A stretch of 64,000 bases of DNA from Frankia sp. QA3 (GCF_000262465.1 NZ_CM001489.1:3017565-3081564), one strand, 5' to 3'; positions 1 through 12,363 are shown, numbered from the stretch's first letter. Translations and numbers: made by a program. Notes: generated by a model not told the origin, from the letters alone.

Positions 1-243
1 CGGTGGCGCGGCTGGTGCTGGTGGCGCGGCTGGTGCCGGTGGTGCGGCTGGTGCCGGTGGTGCGGCTGGTGCCGGTGGTGCGGCTGGTGCCGGTGGTGCG
101 GAGGGCACCGGTGGCGGTGCGGAAGGTGGTGGGGGTGGCGTGGAGGGTGGCGGTGGGGCCGGCGGCATGCCGATGACGGGCAGTGGTTGGGTGTCCTCGG
201 CGGAGCGGTCCTCCGGCGCGTTCCACTCGGTGTGGGGGGTCAT
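1..243 (-). CDS. N-terminal part of a Pro/Ala-rich protein, cut by the window edge
   Basis: An ATG at 243 overlaps the stop of the upstream DUF58 gene (ATGA) and opens a frame with no stop to position 1. The 81 visible residues start MTPHTEWNAPEDRSAEDTQP and pass into a proline-rich stretch and then PPAPAA repeats. Such tails are disordered linkers, and no catalytic domain is visible. In many actinomycetes MoxR-DUF58 pairs are followed by a transglutaminase-like membrane protein (TgpA type), which is the likeliest identity by context, but nothing in these residues proves it. The coupled start points to one operon with the DUF58 and MoxR genes. Confidence 0.65.
   Translation of the reverse strand, partial: MTPHTEWNAPEDRSAEDTQPLPVIGMPPAPPPPSTPPPPPSAPPPVPSAPPAPAAPPAPAAPPAPAAPPAPAAPPAPAAPP
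3..104 (-). repeat. 18-bp tandem repeat encoding PPAPAA units
   Basis: Between five and six nearly identical 18-bp units lie head to tail. Read on the minus strand they stay in frame with the partial gene that starts at 243. The first one or two units carry a few substitutions and the rest are identical. There are no spacers, so this is a coding minisatellite and not a CRISPR array. Confidence 0.85.
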
Positions 244-1382
244 CGGCGCACCCGCCCGTTCCATACGGCCGCGAAGTCCTCGCTGCCGCGTACGTTGACG
301 ACGACGGCGCCGCGCACCGCCGGCCCCGGCCGGCCGTGCTCCTCCCCCACGCAGACCACGCTCGCCATCGCGAACCGGGCCCGCACGGCGGACACCGCGG
401 CGATCCGGGCGCCCGGCGCCTGGCCGGTCACGACCCCGAGGGCGACCCCCTCCTCCCCGGGGACCAGCCGGGTCAGCGCCGCGAGGCCGGGATCGCCCGC
501 GGCGTGGGCCACCCCGGCGAGCGCGTCGAGGACCGCCGGGGCGTCGTGCCGGCTCTCCGCGACGACCCGCACCCCGCCCGTGGTGTGCAGCTCGACGGGA
601 AAGCCAGCCGTGGCGCCGGAGACCACCAGCGACGCGGCCACCCGGACCGCGTCCTCGAAGTAGTCCGCGCGGTAGGGGTCCTCGCTGGTGTCGAGGAGAA
701 CCATCATCCGGGGCTCGTTCGGGACCACGTTGTGGCGCACCATCAGCTTTCCGGTGCGGGCCGCCGACCGCCAGTGGATCAGGCGCAGGTCGTCCCCCCG
801 GACATACTCGCGCAGACTGTGGAAGGCCACGCCGCCCTGCGGGGCGGTGGCGCTGGTCGGGCCGTCCATGTCCGGCGACCCGCCGGTCGGCAGCGGGTCG
901 ACCGGATGGATGCGCGGATGCACCCGCAGCAGCGACGTCGACGGGTAGGAGCGCCCGGCGTGGAGCAGCCGCAGCGGGTCGCCGTGCCCCACCACCAGCG
1001 GGCCCACCTCGAACACGCCGCGCCGGTCGGTCGGCAGCGGGTAGGCCGCCTGGAACCGGCTGGCCGGCGCGAGGCTCGGCAGCGCCACCGCGACGGTACG
1101 GTCCCCGACGGTCTCGGCGGCCAGGATCGGCGGGCTGCGCCGCCGGGACACGTTCGTCACCGCGATGAGGGCCCGCGCGCCCTCCCCCTCGAAGACCCGC
1201 GGCGGATGGATCTCCCGGGACAGGGAGATGTCCGGCGTGACGAGCATCCACCCGCCGGCGAACAGCAGCGCGAGGGCCGCGGCGAGACCGAGCGCGAGCA
1301 GCTCCGGATAGTCCAGCAGCCAACCGGCGAGGCTCAGCACGACCGCCGCCACCGCCATGGCGACGCCGGACTTCGTGATCAC
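240..1382 (-). CDS. DUF58 domain membrane protein
   Basis: A 380-aa protein. Two hydrophobic helices fill roughly residues 5-50, followed by an extracytoplasmic or linker region and a DUF58 core with the family signature GDDLRLIHWRSAARTGKL near residues 195-215. DUF58 proteins are von Willebrand A-like partners of MoxR ATPases; the biochemical role is poorly known, with links to cell-envelope assembly or stress. The gene follows the MoxR gene after 27 bp and its stop overlaps the next start by 4 bp, so the three genes are probably cotranscribed. Length and motif agree with the family, and I see no defect. Confidence 0.9.
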   Translation of the reverse strand: MITKSGVAMAVAAVVLSLAGWLLDYPELLALGLAAALALLFAGGWMLVTPDISLSREIHPPRVFEGEGARALIAVTNVSRRRSPPILAAETVGDRTVAVALPSLAPASRFQAAYPLPTDRRGVFEVGPLVVGHGDPLRLLHAGRSYPSTSLLRVHPRIHPVDPLPTGGSPDMDGPTSATAPQGGVAFHSLREYVRGDDLRLIHWRSAARTGKLMVRHNVVPNEPRMMVLLDTSEDPYRADYFEDAVRVAASLVVSGATAGFPVELHTTGGVRVVAESRHDAPAVLDALAGVAHAAGDPGLAALTRLVPGEEGVALGVVTGQAPGARIAAVSAVRARFAMASVVCVGEEHGRPGPAVRGAVVVNVRGSEDFAAVWNGRVRR

Positions 1383-1409
1383 GGCGAGTCCACCCCCGGC
1401 CTCGGCCTG

Positions 1410-2390
1410 CTAGTAGGAGACGCGCTGGTCCGGGACGGGGACCGACGCGGTGATGGAGCCGAGCAGGCTCTCGGCGCTGGCGCCGGACAGCTCCGCCTCC
1501 GGGCGCAGCAGCATCCGGTGGGCCAGCACGTAGGGGGCGAGGGTCTTGACGTCCTCCGGGGTGACGAACGACCGCCCGGCCGCCGCCGCGTACGCCTGGG
1601 CGGCCTGGGTGAGGGCCAGCCCTCCGCGCGGGCTGACCCCCAGGCGCAGCTCGGTCATCCGCCGGGTCGCCGCGGTGATCGTGACCACGTAGCCGAGCAG
1701 GGCCGGCGAGAGGTGCACCCGCCGCACGATGTCGATCATCTGCTGCACCTCGGCGACGGACACCACCGGACTCAGCGACTCCGCGGTCATGCCAGCCGCC
1801 CGGTTGGCCAGGATCTCCACCTCGGCCTCGTGCCTCGGGTAGCCGACGTGCAGCCGGGCCATGAACCGGTCGATCTGCGCCTCGGGCAGGTCGTAGGTGC
1901 CGCCGTGCTCCACCGGGTTCTGCGTGGCGATGACGACGAACGGGCGGGGCACCGCGAAGGAGACGCTGTCCATCGTCACCTGACGTTCCTCCATGACCTC
2001 CAGCAGCGCGGCCTGGGTCTTCGGGGACGCCCGGTTGATCTCGTCGGCGAGGACGAGGTTGCCGAACACCGCCCCCGGGGAGAACTCGAACTCGCGGGCC
2101 TCGGCGTTCCAGATCTGCACGCCGGTGACGTCGGTGGGCAGCAGGTCCGGGGTGAACTGGATGCGCCGCATCGACCCGTCGATCGAGTTGGCGATCGCCT
2201 TGGCGATCGAGGTCTTGCCCACGCCCGGGACGTCGTCGATGAGGATGTGGCCCTCGGCGGCCATGCACACCAGCGCCAGCCGCACGACCTCGGTCTTGCC
2301 GCGGATGAAGCGGCCGATGTTGGTCACCAGGGCGTCGAAGCGCTCGCCGAACCAGGTGGCCTCGGGCGCGCTCGCCGGCGGCCGGGTCAC
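1410..2390 (-). CDS. moxR: MoxR family AAA+ ATPase
   Basis: A 326-aa cytoplasmic AAA_3 ATPase. The Walker A motif is DDVPGVGKTS near residues 53-62, Walker B is LVLADEIN near 114-121, and a lid domain follows with the usual SPRGGLAL motif near 260. MoxR ATPases act as chaperone-like remodelers for partner proteins, often DUF58/VWA proteins encoded next door, as here. The GTG at 2390 is chosen because a GGGAG ribosome-binding site lies just upstream and the protein then begins at the usual family distance from Walker A. It is divergently oriented to the FN3/Hsp70-like pair on the plus strand. Confidence 0.93.
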   Translation of the reverse strand: MTRPPASAPEATWFGERFDALVTNIGRFIRGKTEVVRLALVCMAAEGHILIDDVPGVGKTSIAKAIANSIDGSMRRIQFTPDLLPTDVTGVQIWNAEAREFEFSPGAVFGNLVLADEINRASPKTQAALLEVMEERQVTMDSVSFAVPRPFVVIATQNPVEHGGTYDLPEAQIDRFMARLHVGYPRHEAEVEILANRAAGMTAESLSPVVSVAEVQQMIDIVRRVHLSPALLGYVVTITAATRRMTELRLGVSPRGGLALTQAAQAYAAAAGRSFVTPEDVKTLAPYVLAHRMLLRPEAELSGASAESLLGSITASVPVPDQRVSY

Positions 2391-2699
2391 GACCCGCTCC
2401 CGGATGCGCCCGGCCCGCCGGGGGTGTCGGTCATGGCCCTGGTTCCGGCCGTGCGGATCATCACGCCAGCGAGCGTAGGAGCCGGATCCGCCGGGTGGCG
2501 CCCACCGGGCGCGACGGGTCCCGAAAGGGCAGCCCCGTTCGCCCCCGGGGACCCGACGGCCGGCCGGGGGGGCAGGGACCGCCCGCGACCGTCACCCCGG
2601 CCGCCCACCCGGCCGTACGGTGTCCGCCACGGCCGCCGGGCCAGTCCGCGGCCCGCCCGTGCGGCCCTCCCGCCTCATCCCGATCCCCCGCGGAGCGAC
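2391..2699. other. Divergent intergenic region between moxR and the FN3 gene
   Basis: About 310 bp separate two divergent start codons, so promoters for both transcription units should lie here. I see no clear inverted repeat, riboswitch or -35/-10 pair. A GGAG just before position 2700 is the likely ribosome-binding site of the plus-strand gene. Open frames cross this stretch but look like composition artefacts. Confidence 0.4.
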
Positions 2700-4211
2700 A
2701 TGGACCCCGTTCTCGTCCTGCGAGACACCCAGCTCCAGGTCCGTCCCGGCGACACGGTCCGGACCACGGCGACGGTGCGAAACTCCTCCGACCTCGTCGA
2801 GCAGTACGCCCTTGACGTGTTGGGACCCGCGGCGGCCTGGGCGGAGGTCATCCCCAGCACCCTGTCGGTGATCCGCCGCGGGGAGAGCACCGTCCAGCTG
2901 CTGTTCCGGCCGCCGGCGGGGCCCGCCACGCCGGCGGGCACCCTGCCGTTCGCGCTGCGCTGCGTCTCCCGGGACGACCCGGGCAGCGCGGCGGTCGCCG
3001 AGGGCGATCTCGCCGTCGGCGCCATCCACGAGATCGTCGCCTCGCTCGAACCACAGGTGGCCCGCGGCCGGTGGGTCGGCCGGTGGACCGCCCGGTTCGA
3101 GAACCGGGGGACGGCGCCGGCCCGGCTGGCGCTGGCCGCCACCGACGAACGCCGCACGCTCGGGTTCGCGCTCGCACCGGCCGAGCTGGTGGTCCATCCG
3201 GGCGAGACGGGCGTGGCCTACCTCAAGGCGCGCGCGAGCCGGCCCGCGATGACCGGGGCGTTGACGCGCCAGCGGGTCCGCCTGACCTACACCCGCCAGA
3301 CCGATCCCGGCGAGGCGATCGCCGAGGGATTCGTGGAGGTCTCGTTCGAGCACGTGCCGGTGCTGTCGCGGGCCGTCGCCGCGCTCGCCGGCGTCGCGCT
3401 GGTCGGCGCCGCCGCGGCGGTGGTCCTGCTGAGCCGGTCGACGCCGCGGGACGAGACGACGACTCCCGGCGCGCCGCCCATGAAGCCCACCGCGTTCGAC
3501 GCGCGGGAGGGCGAAGCCGGCGCCGTCCGCCTGACCTGGTCTCAGATTCCCGGAGCGCGCAGCTACCAGGTCGAACGCCTCGACGGTGATCTCGTCGCCG
3601 ACGCCACCGAACGCAAGGCGCCCCTGAGCGCCTACGACTGGCCGCAGCTGCGCGGCGGCGAGCAGGCGTGCTTCCGCCTCGTCGCCGTCAACGACTCGGG
3701 GATGTCCGAGCCCTCCGAGCGGCGCTGCGCCCAGGCCGGCGTCTCCGTCGCGCCGACACCGTCTCCACCCGCGACACCGTCGACGCCGACGCCGGAACCG
3801 ACGCCGGGGTCGCCTGCCAGCCCGGAACCCACCCCGACCGGCCCCACCCCGGGTCCGGGCGACCCGACCGGGCCGATCAGCCCCACCCCGGACGGGCCGA
3901 CCACTCCCGCGGCGCAGGAGCCACGGCTGGCATACGTCGTCTACCAGATCTTCGCCAAGGCCGATCACTACGAGGTGACCAGCGAGATTCCGCTCCAGCT
4001 CAGAGCGGACGTCGCCCGGACCGTCGACACAAAGGTCTTCGTCGCCGACACCGACGCCTCCACCCGGCTGCACGCCAACTTCCGCACCGGCGGGTTCATC
4101 GCCCTCTACACCGACAACTTCACCAGCAAGGCGGACGCCGCGCAGTTCTGCAAGGCGAACAAGGAGAACCTGGCCCAGGTGCACGCCGGCTGCGATCCCT
4201 ACGGCGACTGA
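2700..4211 (+). CDS. Single-pass membrane protein with fibronectin type III-like domain
   Basis: A 503-aa protein of no established function. Residues 1-220 form a beta-rich region resembling an N-terminal Ig-like/COG1470-type module. One transmembrane helix lies near 224-250 (AALAGVALVGAAAAVVLL). An FN3-like domain follows near 265-335 (VRLTWSQIPGARSYQVERL), then a Pro/Thr linker near 340-400 and a C-terminal SPOR-like segment near 405-500. An open frame runs further upstream, but that part is antisense to moxR and DUF58. The ATG at 2700 has a GGAG upstream and starts the recognisable protein. It is 10 bp from the Hsp70-like gene, so the two are probably translated from one message. Confidence 0.8.
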   Translation: MDPVLVLRDTQLQVRPGDTVRTTATVRNSSDLVEQYALDVLGPAAAWAEVIPSTLSVIRRGESTVQLLFRPPAGPATPAGTLPFALRCVSRDDPGSAAVAEGDLAVGAIHEIVASLEPQVARGRWVGRWTARFENRGTAPARLALAATDERRTLGFALAPAELVVHPGETGVAYLKARASRPAMTGALTRQRVRLTYTRQTDPGEAIAEGFVEVSFEHVPVLSRAVAALAGVALVGAAAAVVLLSRSTPRDETTTPGAPPMKPTAFDAREGEAGAVRLTWSQIPGARSYQVERLDGDLVADATERKAPLSAYDWPQLRGGEQACFRLVAVNDSGMSEPSERRCAQAGVSVAPTPSPPATPSTPTPEPTPGSPASPEPTPTGPTPGPGDPTGPISPTPDGPTTPAAQEPRLAYVVYQIFAKADHYEVTSEIPLQLRADVARTVDTKVFVADTDASTRLHANFRTGGFIALYTDNFTSKADAAQFCKANKENLAQVHAGCDPYGD

Positions 4212-4221
4212 GCGCAGCGGC

Positions 4222-7171
<2,950 letters not shown>

Positions 7172-7595
7172 CAGACCACCCGCCGGCAGAATGCGCGCGG
7201 CCGGGGCCGACCGGACCTCCGTCGTTCTCCGACAGCCCGCAAACGCCACAATCGTAACAATGCAGGCGAGTTGCTCAGATGACCCCGAACCGCCCCGGAT
7301 AATCACGGAAACGCTTCACCGGTGCTTGCCGTCGGTACGGTACGCGACATTTTTCGCGCCCATCCACCGTCGGATCCTAAGATGATTCTCGGCGAATCCG
7401 ACAACCCGCCGCCTGGCTCGCCATGCGCGACGGCCAGGAGGCATCGCACCCCGGGAAACGTCACCGCACAGCTCTCCGTCGATCAATGAAGCCATTTTTC
7501 GACGCTTTTGCGCCGACCTCCACCACGGCGGCGAGCGCGAACGCAATGCCACGAAAGGCACGCGAACAAGATCGTGCAGAAACGGAGCAGGGAAA
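7172..7595. other. Intergenic region upstream of the Tat amidohydrolase
   Basis: About 420 bp without a credible gene. Base composition is clearly less GC-rich around 7235-7400 than in the flanking genes, as expected of promoter DNA. A purine-rich GGAGCAGGG just before the TTG at 7596 looks like a ribosome-binding site. No terminator hairpin for the Hsp70-like gene could be identified with confidence. Confidence 0.4.
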
Positions 7596-8765
7596 TTGTC
7601 CAGTGAAATCGGGGGACGTACCGGGAGCCAGTCGGACGACGGCCCGCGCCGCGGGCCGAGCCGGCGGGCCGCCGTCGGCATCGCGGCGGGAGCCGCGGCG
7701 GCCATCGCCGGGGGCGCCGTCGCCGGGGGCACCGTCGTGGTGGGCGCGCCGGCCGCGGCCGCGGCAGCCGCCCCGGCCGGCACGGACGATCGCGGCCGAA
7801 CCGGGGCGACCGGGCGTATCGACGTCCACCACCATGCGATGCCGGCAGAGGTCCGCGCATGGCTCGTCGCACACGGGCAGCTGCCGCCGGTGGGCGGCCC
7901 GCCGTTCGCGAACTGGTCCCTGCCGGCCGCGCTCGACACGATGGACCGCGGCGGCATCGCGACGGCCGTGCTGTCCGCGGCGATCCCGAGCGAGTTCACG
8001 TCGACGCCCGCACTCGCCGCGGAACTCGCCCGGCTCGCCAACGACTCGATCGCCGCCGTGGCCCGCGAGCATCCCACCCGGTTCGGTCTGCTCGCGTACG
8101 TTCCCCGGGCCACCTCGGACATCGCCGTCGCGGAGATCCGCCACGCCTACGACACCCTGCACGCCGACGGCGTCCTGCTCATGGCCCACGACGGCCTCAC
8201 CTACCTCGGGGACCCGATACTGGAGCCGGTGATGGCCGAGCTGAACGCGCGCGACGCGGTCGCCCTGGTGCATCCGTTCAATCTGCCCGGCGCCACCGGT
8301 GTCGCCGTTCCGGCGTTCGTCGCCGATTTTCTGGCGGACACGACCCGCGCGGCCGTGCAGCTCGTCGTCAACGGTGTGCTGGACAGGTATCCGCGGATAC
8401 GGTGGATCCTCGCCCACGGTGGCGGCTATTTCCCGTACCAGGCCGCCCGGCTCGCCCTCGCCCGCAGCCTCGGCTACGGCACCGACCTCGCCACCGTCGA
8501 CCGGACGCTGCGCCGCTTCTTCGTCGACACCGCCGGACCCATGTCCCCGTACAGCACGCCGACGCTGCTGGCCGCTATCGGCGCCGACCGGATCCTTTAC
8601 GGCTCGGACTACAACGCCGTACCCGCCGACACCGTGCTCACGGGCCGCGACGCGTTCCTCGCCGACCCGGCGCTGACCCCGCCGGCCCGCCGCAAGATCG
8701 CCCGGGACAATGCGCTCGCCCTGTTCCCGGCGCTCGCCGCCCGACTCGCCACCGGCCACCGCTGA
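7596..8765 (+). CDS. Tat-exported amidohydrolase (ACMSD-like metal-dependent hydrolase)
   Basis: A 389-aa protein of the amidohydrolase_2 (PF04909-type) family. The N-terminus has a twin-arginine stretch (SRRAAVGIAAG near 25) and an Ala/Gly-rich hydrophobic segment, so export by Tat is likely. The barrel begins with the metal motif DVHHH near residue 75, and a later His (LAHGGGYFP) and the conserved Asp of YGSDYN are present. Relatives include aminocarboxymuconate-semialdehyde decarboxylase and related decarboxylases or hydrolases; the substrate cannot be read from the sequence. The start is a TTG at 7596 preceded by GGAGCAGGG. It is transcribed alone. Confidence 0.85.
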   Translation: MSSEIGGRTGSQSDDGPRRGPSRRAAVGIAAGAAAAIAGGAVAGGTVVVGAPAAAAAAAPAGTDDRGRTGATGRIDVHHHAMPAEVRAWLVAHGQLPPVGGPPFANWSLPAALDTMDRGGIATAVLSAAIPSEFTSTPALAAELARLANDSIAAVAREHPTRFGLLAYVPRATSDIAVAEIRHAYDTLHADGVLLMAHDGLTYLGDPILEPVMAELNARDAVALVHPFNLPGATGVAVPAFVADFLADTTRAAVQLVVNGVLDRYPRIRWILAHGGGYFPYQAARLALARSLGYGTDLATVDRTLRRFFVDTAGPMSPYSTPTLLAAIGADRILYGSDYNAVPADTVLTGRDAFLADPALTPPARRKIARDNALALFPALAARLATGHR

Positions 8766-8804
8766 CCAACCCGTGCGCAGTTCGGCACCGGAGCGACCTC
8801 CCGA

Positions 8805-9320
8805 CTACCAGTGGCCGCGATGGACGACCTCGTCGAAGGGGCGACGGTCGAGGCGTTCCACCGGCCGTAGCGGCCCGTCGCCGGGATAGCCCAGGCCGAT
8901 CATGTAGGCGACGCGGTGGGTGGGAGGCACGCCGAGAATCCGTCGGGCGGCCTCCTGGTCGCCGACAGCCGAGTGCCCGCCACCGATACCGAGGTCCGTC
9001 GCGGTGAGCAGCATCAGCATCGTCGCCTGACCAAGATCGTATTCGTCCATGAGTCGGTAGCGCTCCGTCTCCGGCTCGGGCAGCACCAACACGATCGTCG
9101 CCGCCGAACTCGCGATGTGACCGGCACCGCGCCAGATCGTCGCCAGTTCGCCGAGAACCGCCCGGTCGGTGACGAGCACGAAGTCCCACTGCTGCCGGTT
9201 CGACGCCGAGGGCGAACGCCAGCCGGCCTCCAGGATCCGCTCCAAATCACCGGCCGGCACGGGCCGGTCCTGGTAACTGCGGACGTTGCGACGAGCACGG
9301 ATCGCATCCCAGGTCTGCAC
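8805..9320 (-). CDS. Nitroreductase family protein
   Basis: A 171-aa FMN-dependent nitroreductase fold protein. The N-terminus QTWDAIRARRNVRSYQDRPV carries the family RRSxR-like FMN phosphate site, followed by SPSASNRQQWDFVLV and, near 120, LGIGGGHSAVGD and an IGLGYPGDGP tail. Members reduce nitro groups, quinones or flavins with NAD(P)H. The frame stays open upstream to 9467, but the GTG at 9320 places the start exactly where homologues begin. The stop is 39 bp from the amidohydrolase stop, with the two genes convergent. The start is divergent from the epimerase across about 250 bp. Confidence 0.88.
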   Translation of the reverse strand: MQTWDAIRARRNVRSYQDRPVPAGDLERILEAGWRSPSASNRQQWDFVLVTDRAVLGELATIWRGAGHIASSAATIVLVLPEPETERYRLMDEYDLGQATMLMLLTATDLGIGGGHSAVGDQEAARRILGVPPTHRVAYMIGLGYPGDGPLRPVERLDRRPFDEVVHRGHW

Positions 9321-9577
9321 ACCATCGACCCTAATGGAACCGGAGCGCCGAGCCGGATGACCGCCCCCCGGCACTCTCATGCCCCGCGTGCTCGCCCCGG
9401 CCGGGATCGGACGGGAGAGCACGAGAAGGTCATCTGTTCGGCTCAGGGGAGCCGGAACGGATGGCACAGGCCCGGCGACGCCGGTGGCGGCACCGATCTC
9501 GACCCGGGGTCGGGATACTTGGCGCAGAAGGCGCCCCCCTGTTGCCGACCGGTCGGTCTCGGGCGTGGCGCGCAGGC

Positions 9578-10528
9578 ATGAGGGAGGACGCGGTGGAGGC
9601 GTTGGCGCCGTCCGGGCGACAGGTGGAGCTCGTGCACGCAGACAGCCGCGTGACCATCACCGAGGTCGGCGGTGGCCTGCGCGAGTACCGGATCGGTGCT
9701 GCCCCGGTCCTCGACGGCTACGACGCCGACGCGATGGCCAGCCGCGGACGCGGGCAGCTGCTGCTTCCGTGGCCCAACCGGATCGCGAACGGCCGCTACA
9801 CGTTCGGCGGCACCACCCATCAGCTCCCGGTGAACGAGGTGGCGCTCGGCAACGCCAGCCACGGTCTGACCCGCTGGTCGGCCTGGGAGCTCGAGCGCCT
9901 CGGTCCGGCCGCGGTCCGCGCCACGTTCATCCTGCGCGCCCAGAGCGGCTACCCCTTCGCCATCGGCTTCGCCACGGAATACCACCTCGGCGCCGACGGC
10001 CTCACCGTCACGATGACCGCGACCAACCTGGGAAGTCAACCGGCGCCTGTCGGCATGGGAGCGCACCCCTACCTGATGATCGTCGGGACGGACGGGTCGA
10101 CGGTGCGGGCGGACGACGTCGAACTCACCATCCCGGCGGGGACGAGGCTCGAGACCGACGACCGTTCGATCCCGACCGGCGCGCAGGAGGTCGCGGGCGG
10201 CCCCTTCGACTTCCGCCGGCCACGCCCGGTCGGCTCCCTGGCCCTGGACACCTGTTACACCGACCTCGACCGCGACCCGGACGGACGATCACGCGTGCGG
10301 CTCTCGGCACCGGGCGGAGGATCGGTGACGGTCTGGATGGACGAGACCTGGCAGTACGTGCAGGTCTTCACCGGGGACACGCTGAGCCCGCAGGAGCGGC
10401 GGCGCAGCATCGCGGTCGAACCGCTGACGTGCCCGGCGAACGCCTTCAACAGCGGCGACGGCCTGCGGGTCCTCGATCCCGCCGACAGCGTCGGCGGGAC
10501 CTGGGGCATCCAGCCCACCCTCGGCTGA
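9578..10528 (+). CDS. Aldose 1-epimerase family protein
   Basis: A 316-aa galactose mutarotase-like protein that would interconvert alpha and beta anomers of aldoses. It shows the family features LLPWPNRIANGRYTF near 65, the catalytic-type His of NASHGLTRW near 95, GAHPYL near 155 and a C-terminal EPLTCPANAFNSG segment. The ATG at 9578 is preferred over the frame start at 9461 because the added N-terminal residues are Arg-rich and do not resemble the family. No partner sugar genes lie nearby, so the physiological sugar is unknown. Confidence 0.9.
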   Translation: MREDAVEALAPSGRQVELVHADSRVTITEVGGGLREYRIGAAPVLDGYDADAMASRGRGQLLLPWPNRIANGRYTFGGTTHQLPVNEVALGNASHGLTRWSAWELERLGPAAVRATFILRAQSGYPFAIGFATEYHLGADGLTVTMTATNLGSQPAPVGMGAHPYLMIVGTDGSTVRADDVELTIPAGTRLETDDRSIPTGAQEVAGGPFDFRRPRPVGSLALDTCYTDLDRDPDGRSRVRLSAPGGGSVTVWMDETWQYVQVFTGDTLSPQERRRSIAVEPLTCPANAFNSGDGLRVLDPADSVGGTWGIQPTLG

Positions 10529-10574
10529 ACCCGCCCGAGTGCTGAACCTGCCCGAGTGCTGAACCTGCCCGGGT
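10525..10574 (+). repeat. Three 17-bp direct repeats at the end of the epimerase gene
   Basis: The sequence CTGAACCTGCCCGAGTG, with one or two substitutions, occurs three times at 17-bp spacing and overlaps the epimerase stop codon. Each unit carries its own TGA in the same relative position. No function is evident. Confidence 0.8.
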
Positions 10575-11404
10575 AAAGGCAGCCGATCCCCGCGCGGGCG
10601 CTCCGGGTGCAGGCGCCTCGCCACCCGGCCGATCCCGGCCGGCCGCCGGCATCGTCGGACGCGGTCGGGGTGGATATATGCGGCGACACTTACCCGTTCG
10701 GCGCCGCAGGTGCGGATGCGGCCCGCGCTACGGCCGGCGCGCGCAGCCGGCCGCCCCGCCGTCACCGACGACCACCTCGCCCTGGCCGGACGAGAACGGG
10801 ATCGAACATATCCCGGACCATCCCTCCGCGCACGTTACGTTCAGCGCACCCGGAAAAAACGAATTCGTTACGCGCCACCCGGCCGCGACGCCGGGACCGC
10901 GCCCACCAACCGGCCACGCAACGTACGATCTTTCGGCCCAATGGGCTCATTACTTAATCTCGTCCCCCCAGGATTCATTTTCGAAAGATTTTTCGCGCGA
11001 TCCGACCCGCCGACTCCGGCCGCCGAGGCCGGGCCGACCGGCGCCACGGCCGCCTGAACCAGGCTTCCGCTCGACAGCAGCCTGAATAGTTCCGCAGATC
11101 AGGGCCCACGTCTACGTTGTAGACGCAGATGCGGAGACCATGGTGCATTCCATCTGCTTCCGCGGAGTCCGGATGCGCCGAAGCATCGCCCGCTCGTTCG
11201 CGGTTGACACCGTTGCGCACACCGTCCATGCGCAGGTAATTACCACTTGTTTCCTCGAACCTATTCGCCCGGCGAGGAAAGAACGTGGCATCACGCTCGG
11301 CACTGTTTTCGCGACGCATCCCGGTGGGTTTGCCGACCCATCGCGGCGGTCCCCACGACTCGCCCCATCTCCCGTCCGCCGAAGGTCGCCCGGGAAGCGG
11401 TCGC
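10575..11404. other. Long region without a credible gene
   Basis: About 830 bp. Composition falls well below that of the neighbours around 10800-11300, with runs such as TTTTTCGCGCGA. The short open frames here have no coding signature. A small inverted repeat GTCTAC-N3-GTAGAC lies at 11110-11124. Since the next gene is a broken metal-chelate binding protein, I looked for a cobalamin riboswitch and saw none. The stretch may contain remnants too decayed to recognise. Confidence 0.45.
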
Positions 11405-11842
11405 ATGAGCGCGCCCGGGCCGGCGACGATGCGTTCCCGCGCGTTGTCCCGACCCACCGTGTCCCGGCAGTGGCTGACCCTGGGACTGGCGGCAACGGTG
11501 GCGGCACTGGCCGCCGGCTGCGGCTTCCTCCTCGGACGCCAGCCCGGCCGCGCCCACCACCCAGGTGGTGACCAGCACGTCCGGGGAAAAGGCGACCGTC
11601 CCGATGAAGATCGATCGGATCGCCGAGCAGTTTCCCGCCCACACCGTCACCGACATCATGCTCGGCGTCGGCGACAAACTGGTGGCCATCCCCCAGAATG
11701 TCAAGACGATCCCTTTCCTGCGGAAGGTCTACCCGGGAGTCAACGACCTTCCGGAGCCCTTCCGGGGCGACGGCAAGGTGAACATGGAGGAGCTTCTCAA
11801 GCTCAAGCCGGACGTCGTCTCCACCATCAGCGGCGGCGATAC
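11405..11842 (+). pseudogene. Truncated, frameshifted iron-siderophore/B12-type ABC substrate-binding lipoprotein
   Basis: The N-terminus is a lipoprotein signal with lipobox LAAGCG ending near 11523. The frame then changes: removing one T at about 11525 restores Cys-Gly-Ser-Ser-Ser-Asp-Ala-Ser and leads into a TroA/FepB-like domain (KIDRIAEQFPAHTVTDIM, GVGDKLVAIPQNVKT, LKPDVVSTISGG). The recognisable protein stops near 11840 after roughly 145 residues, less than half the family length, and runs into sequence belonging to a gene on the other strand. Both a frameshift and a 3' truncation are therefore seen. No permease or ATPase is adjacent. Confidence 0.75.
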
Positions 11843-11847
11843 TGGGA

Positions 11848-12363
11848 GTTCGGCATCGGACTCAACCCTGTGCTGGAGCAGCAGCCCGGGAACTGCGGGC
11901 GGTCCGAGGCGAGATCAGAGGCGATCATCGACGCCGCCGTGTACGTCACCGCCCAGGCCGTGCCCAGCACGATCGCCGCGACCACGAGCGCGGCTTTGCG
12001 GGAATGCACCCCGGCCATCAGCGCAGCGGCGCCCGCGTACACCACGCAGGACCCGGCCAGCAGCAGATGCGGTGGCACGGTGCACGGAAACCGCAGCAGC
12101 AGGGCGAGAGCGCCGGCGGTCGGCACCGCCGCCGCGGCGCACAGTGCGCCGTAGGTCGCCTCGCTACCGCCGACCGTCTTCACGAACGGTCCGAGCAGCA
12201 GCAACACCCCGTAGGCCGACGACGCCAGCAGAACGCAGGTCGGCAGCAGCCAGAGCACGGCCTGCTCGCCGCGGACGGATCGCCGGCCCTCCGACCGGAG
12301 GGCGTTCGCGGCGCCGTCGCCATGTCCGCGTTCGATGACCCGCCCACCCTCCGGCCGCACCAT
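11848..12363 (-). pseudogene. Truncated MFS transporter remnant
   Basis: Starting near 12363, this frame gives about five hydrophobic segments typical of an MFS carrier (AVLWLLPTCVLLASSAYGVL, LLLAGSCVVYAGAAALMAGV, AALVVAAIVLGTAWAVTYTA) and then loses similarity where it meets the truncated binding protein at about 11845. The N-terminal part reads MVRPEGGRVIERGHGDGAAN and does not look native, so the 5' end may also be missing. I read it as an internal fragment of a drug or siderophore exporter. It faces the broken binding-protein gene tail to tail. Confidence 0.6.

Noticed and set aside
1..110. CRISPR-like array
   Set aside because: Units are 18 bp, directly adjacent and without spacers, and they encode PPAPAA in frame.
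183..2699. Upstream extension of the FN3 gene frame
   Set aside because: It is antisense to DUF58 and moxR, Arg/Gly/Pro-rich without domain signals, while a start with a ribosome-binding site lies at 2700.
10607..11400. Short proteins in the gap after the epimerase
   Set aside because: Overlapping frames on both strands all have Arg-rich translations, no ribosome-binding sites and no family resemblance.
11100..11400. Cobalamin riboswitch before the binding-protein remnant
   Set aside because: No B12-box-like sequence or matching stem arrangement was seen.
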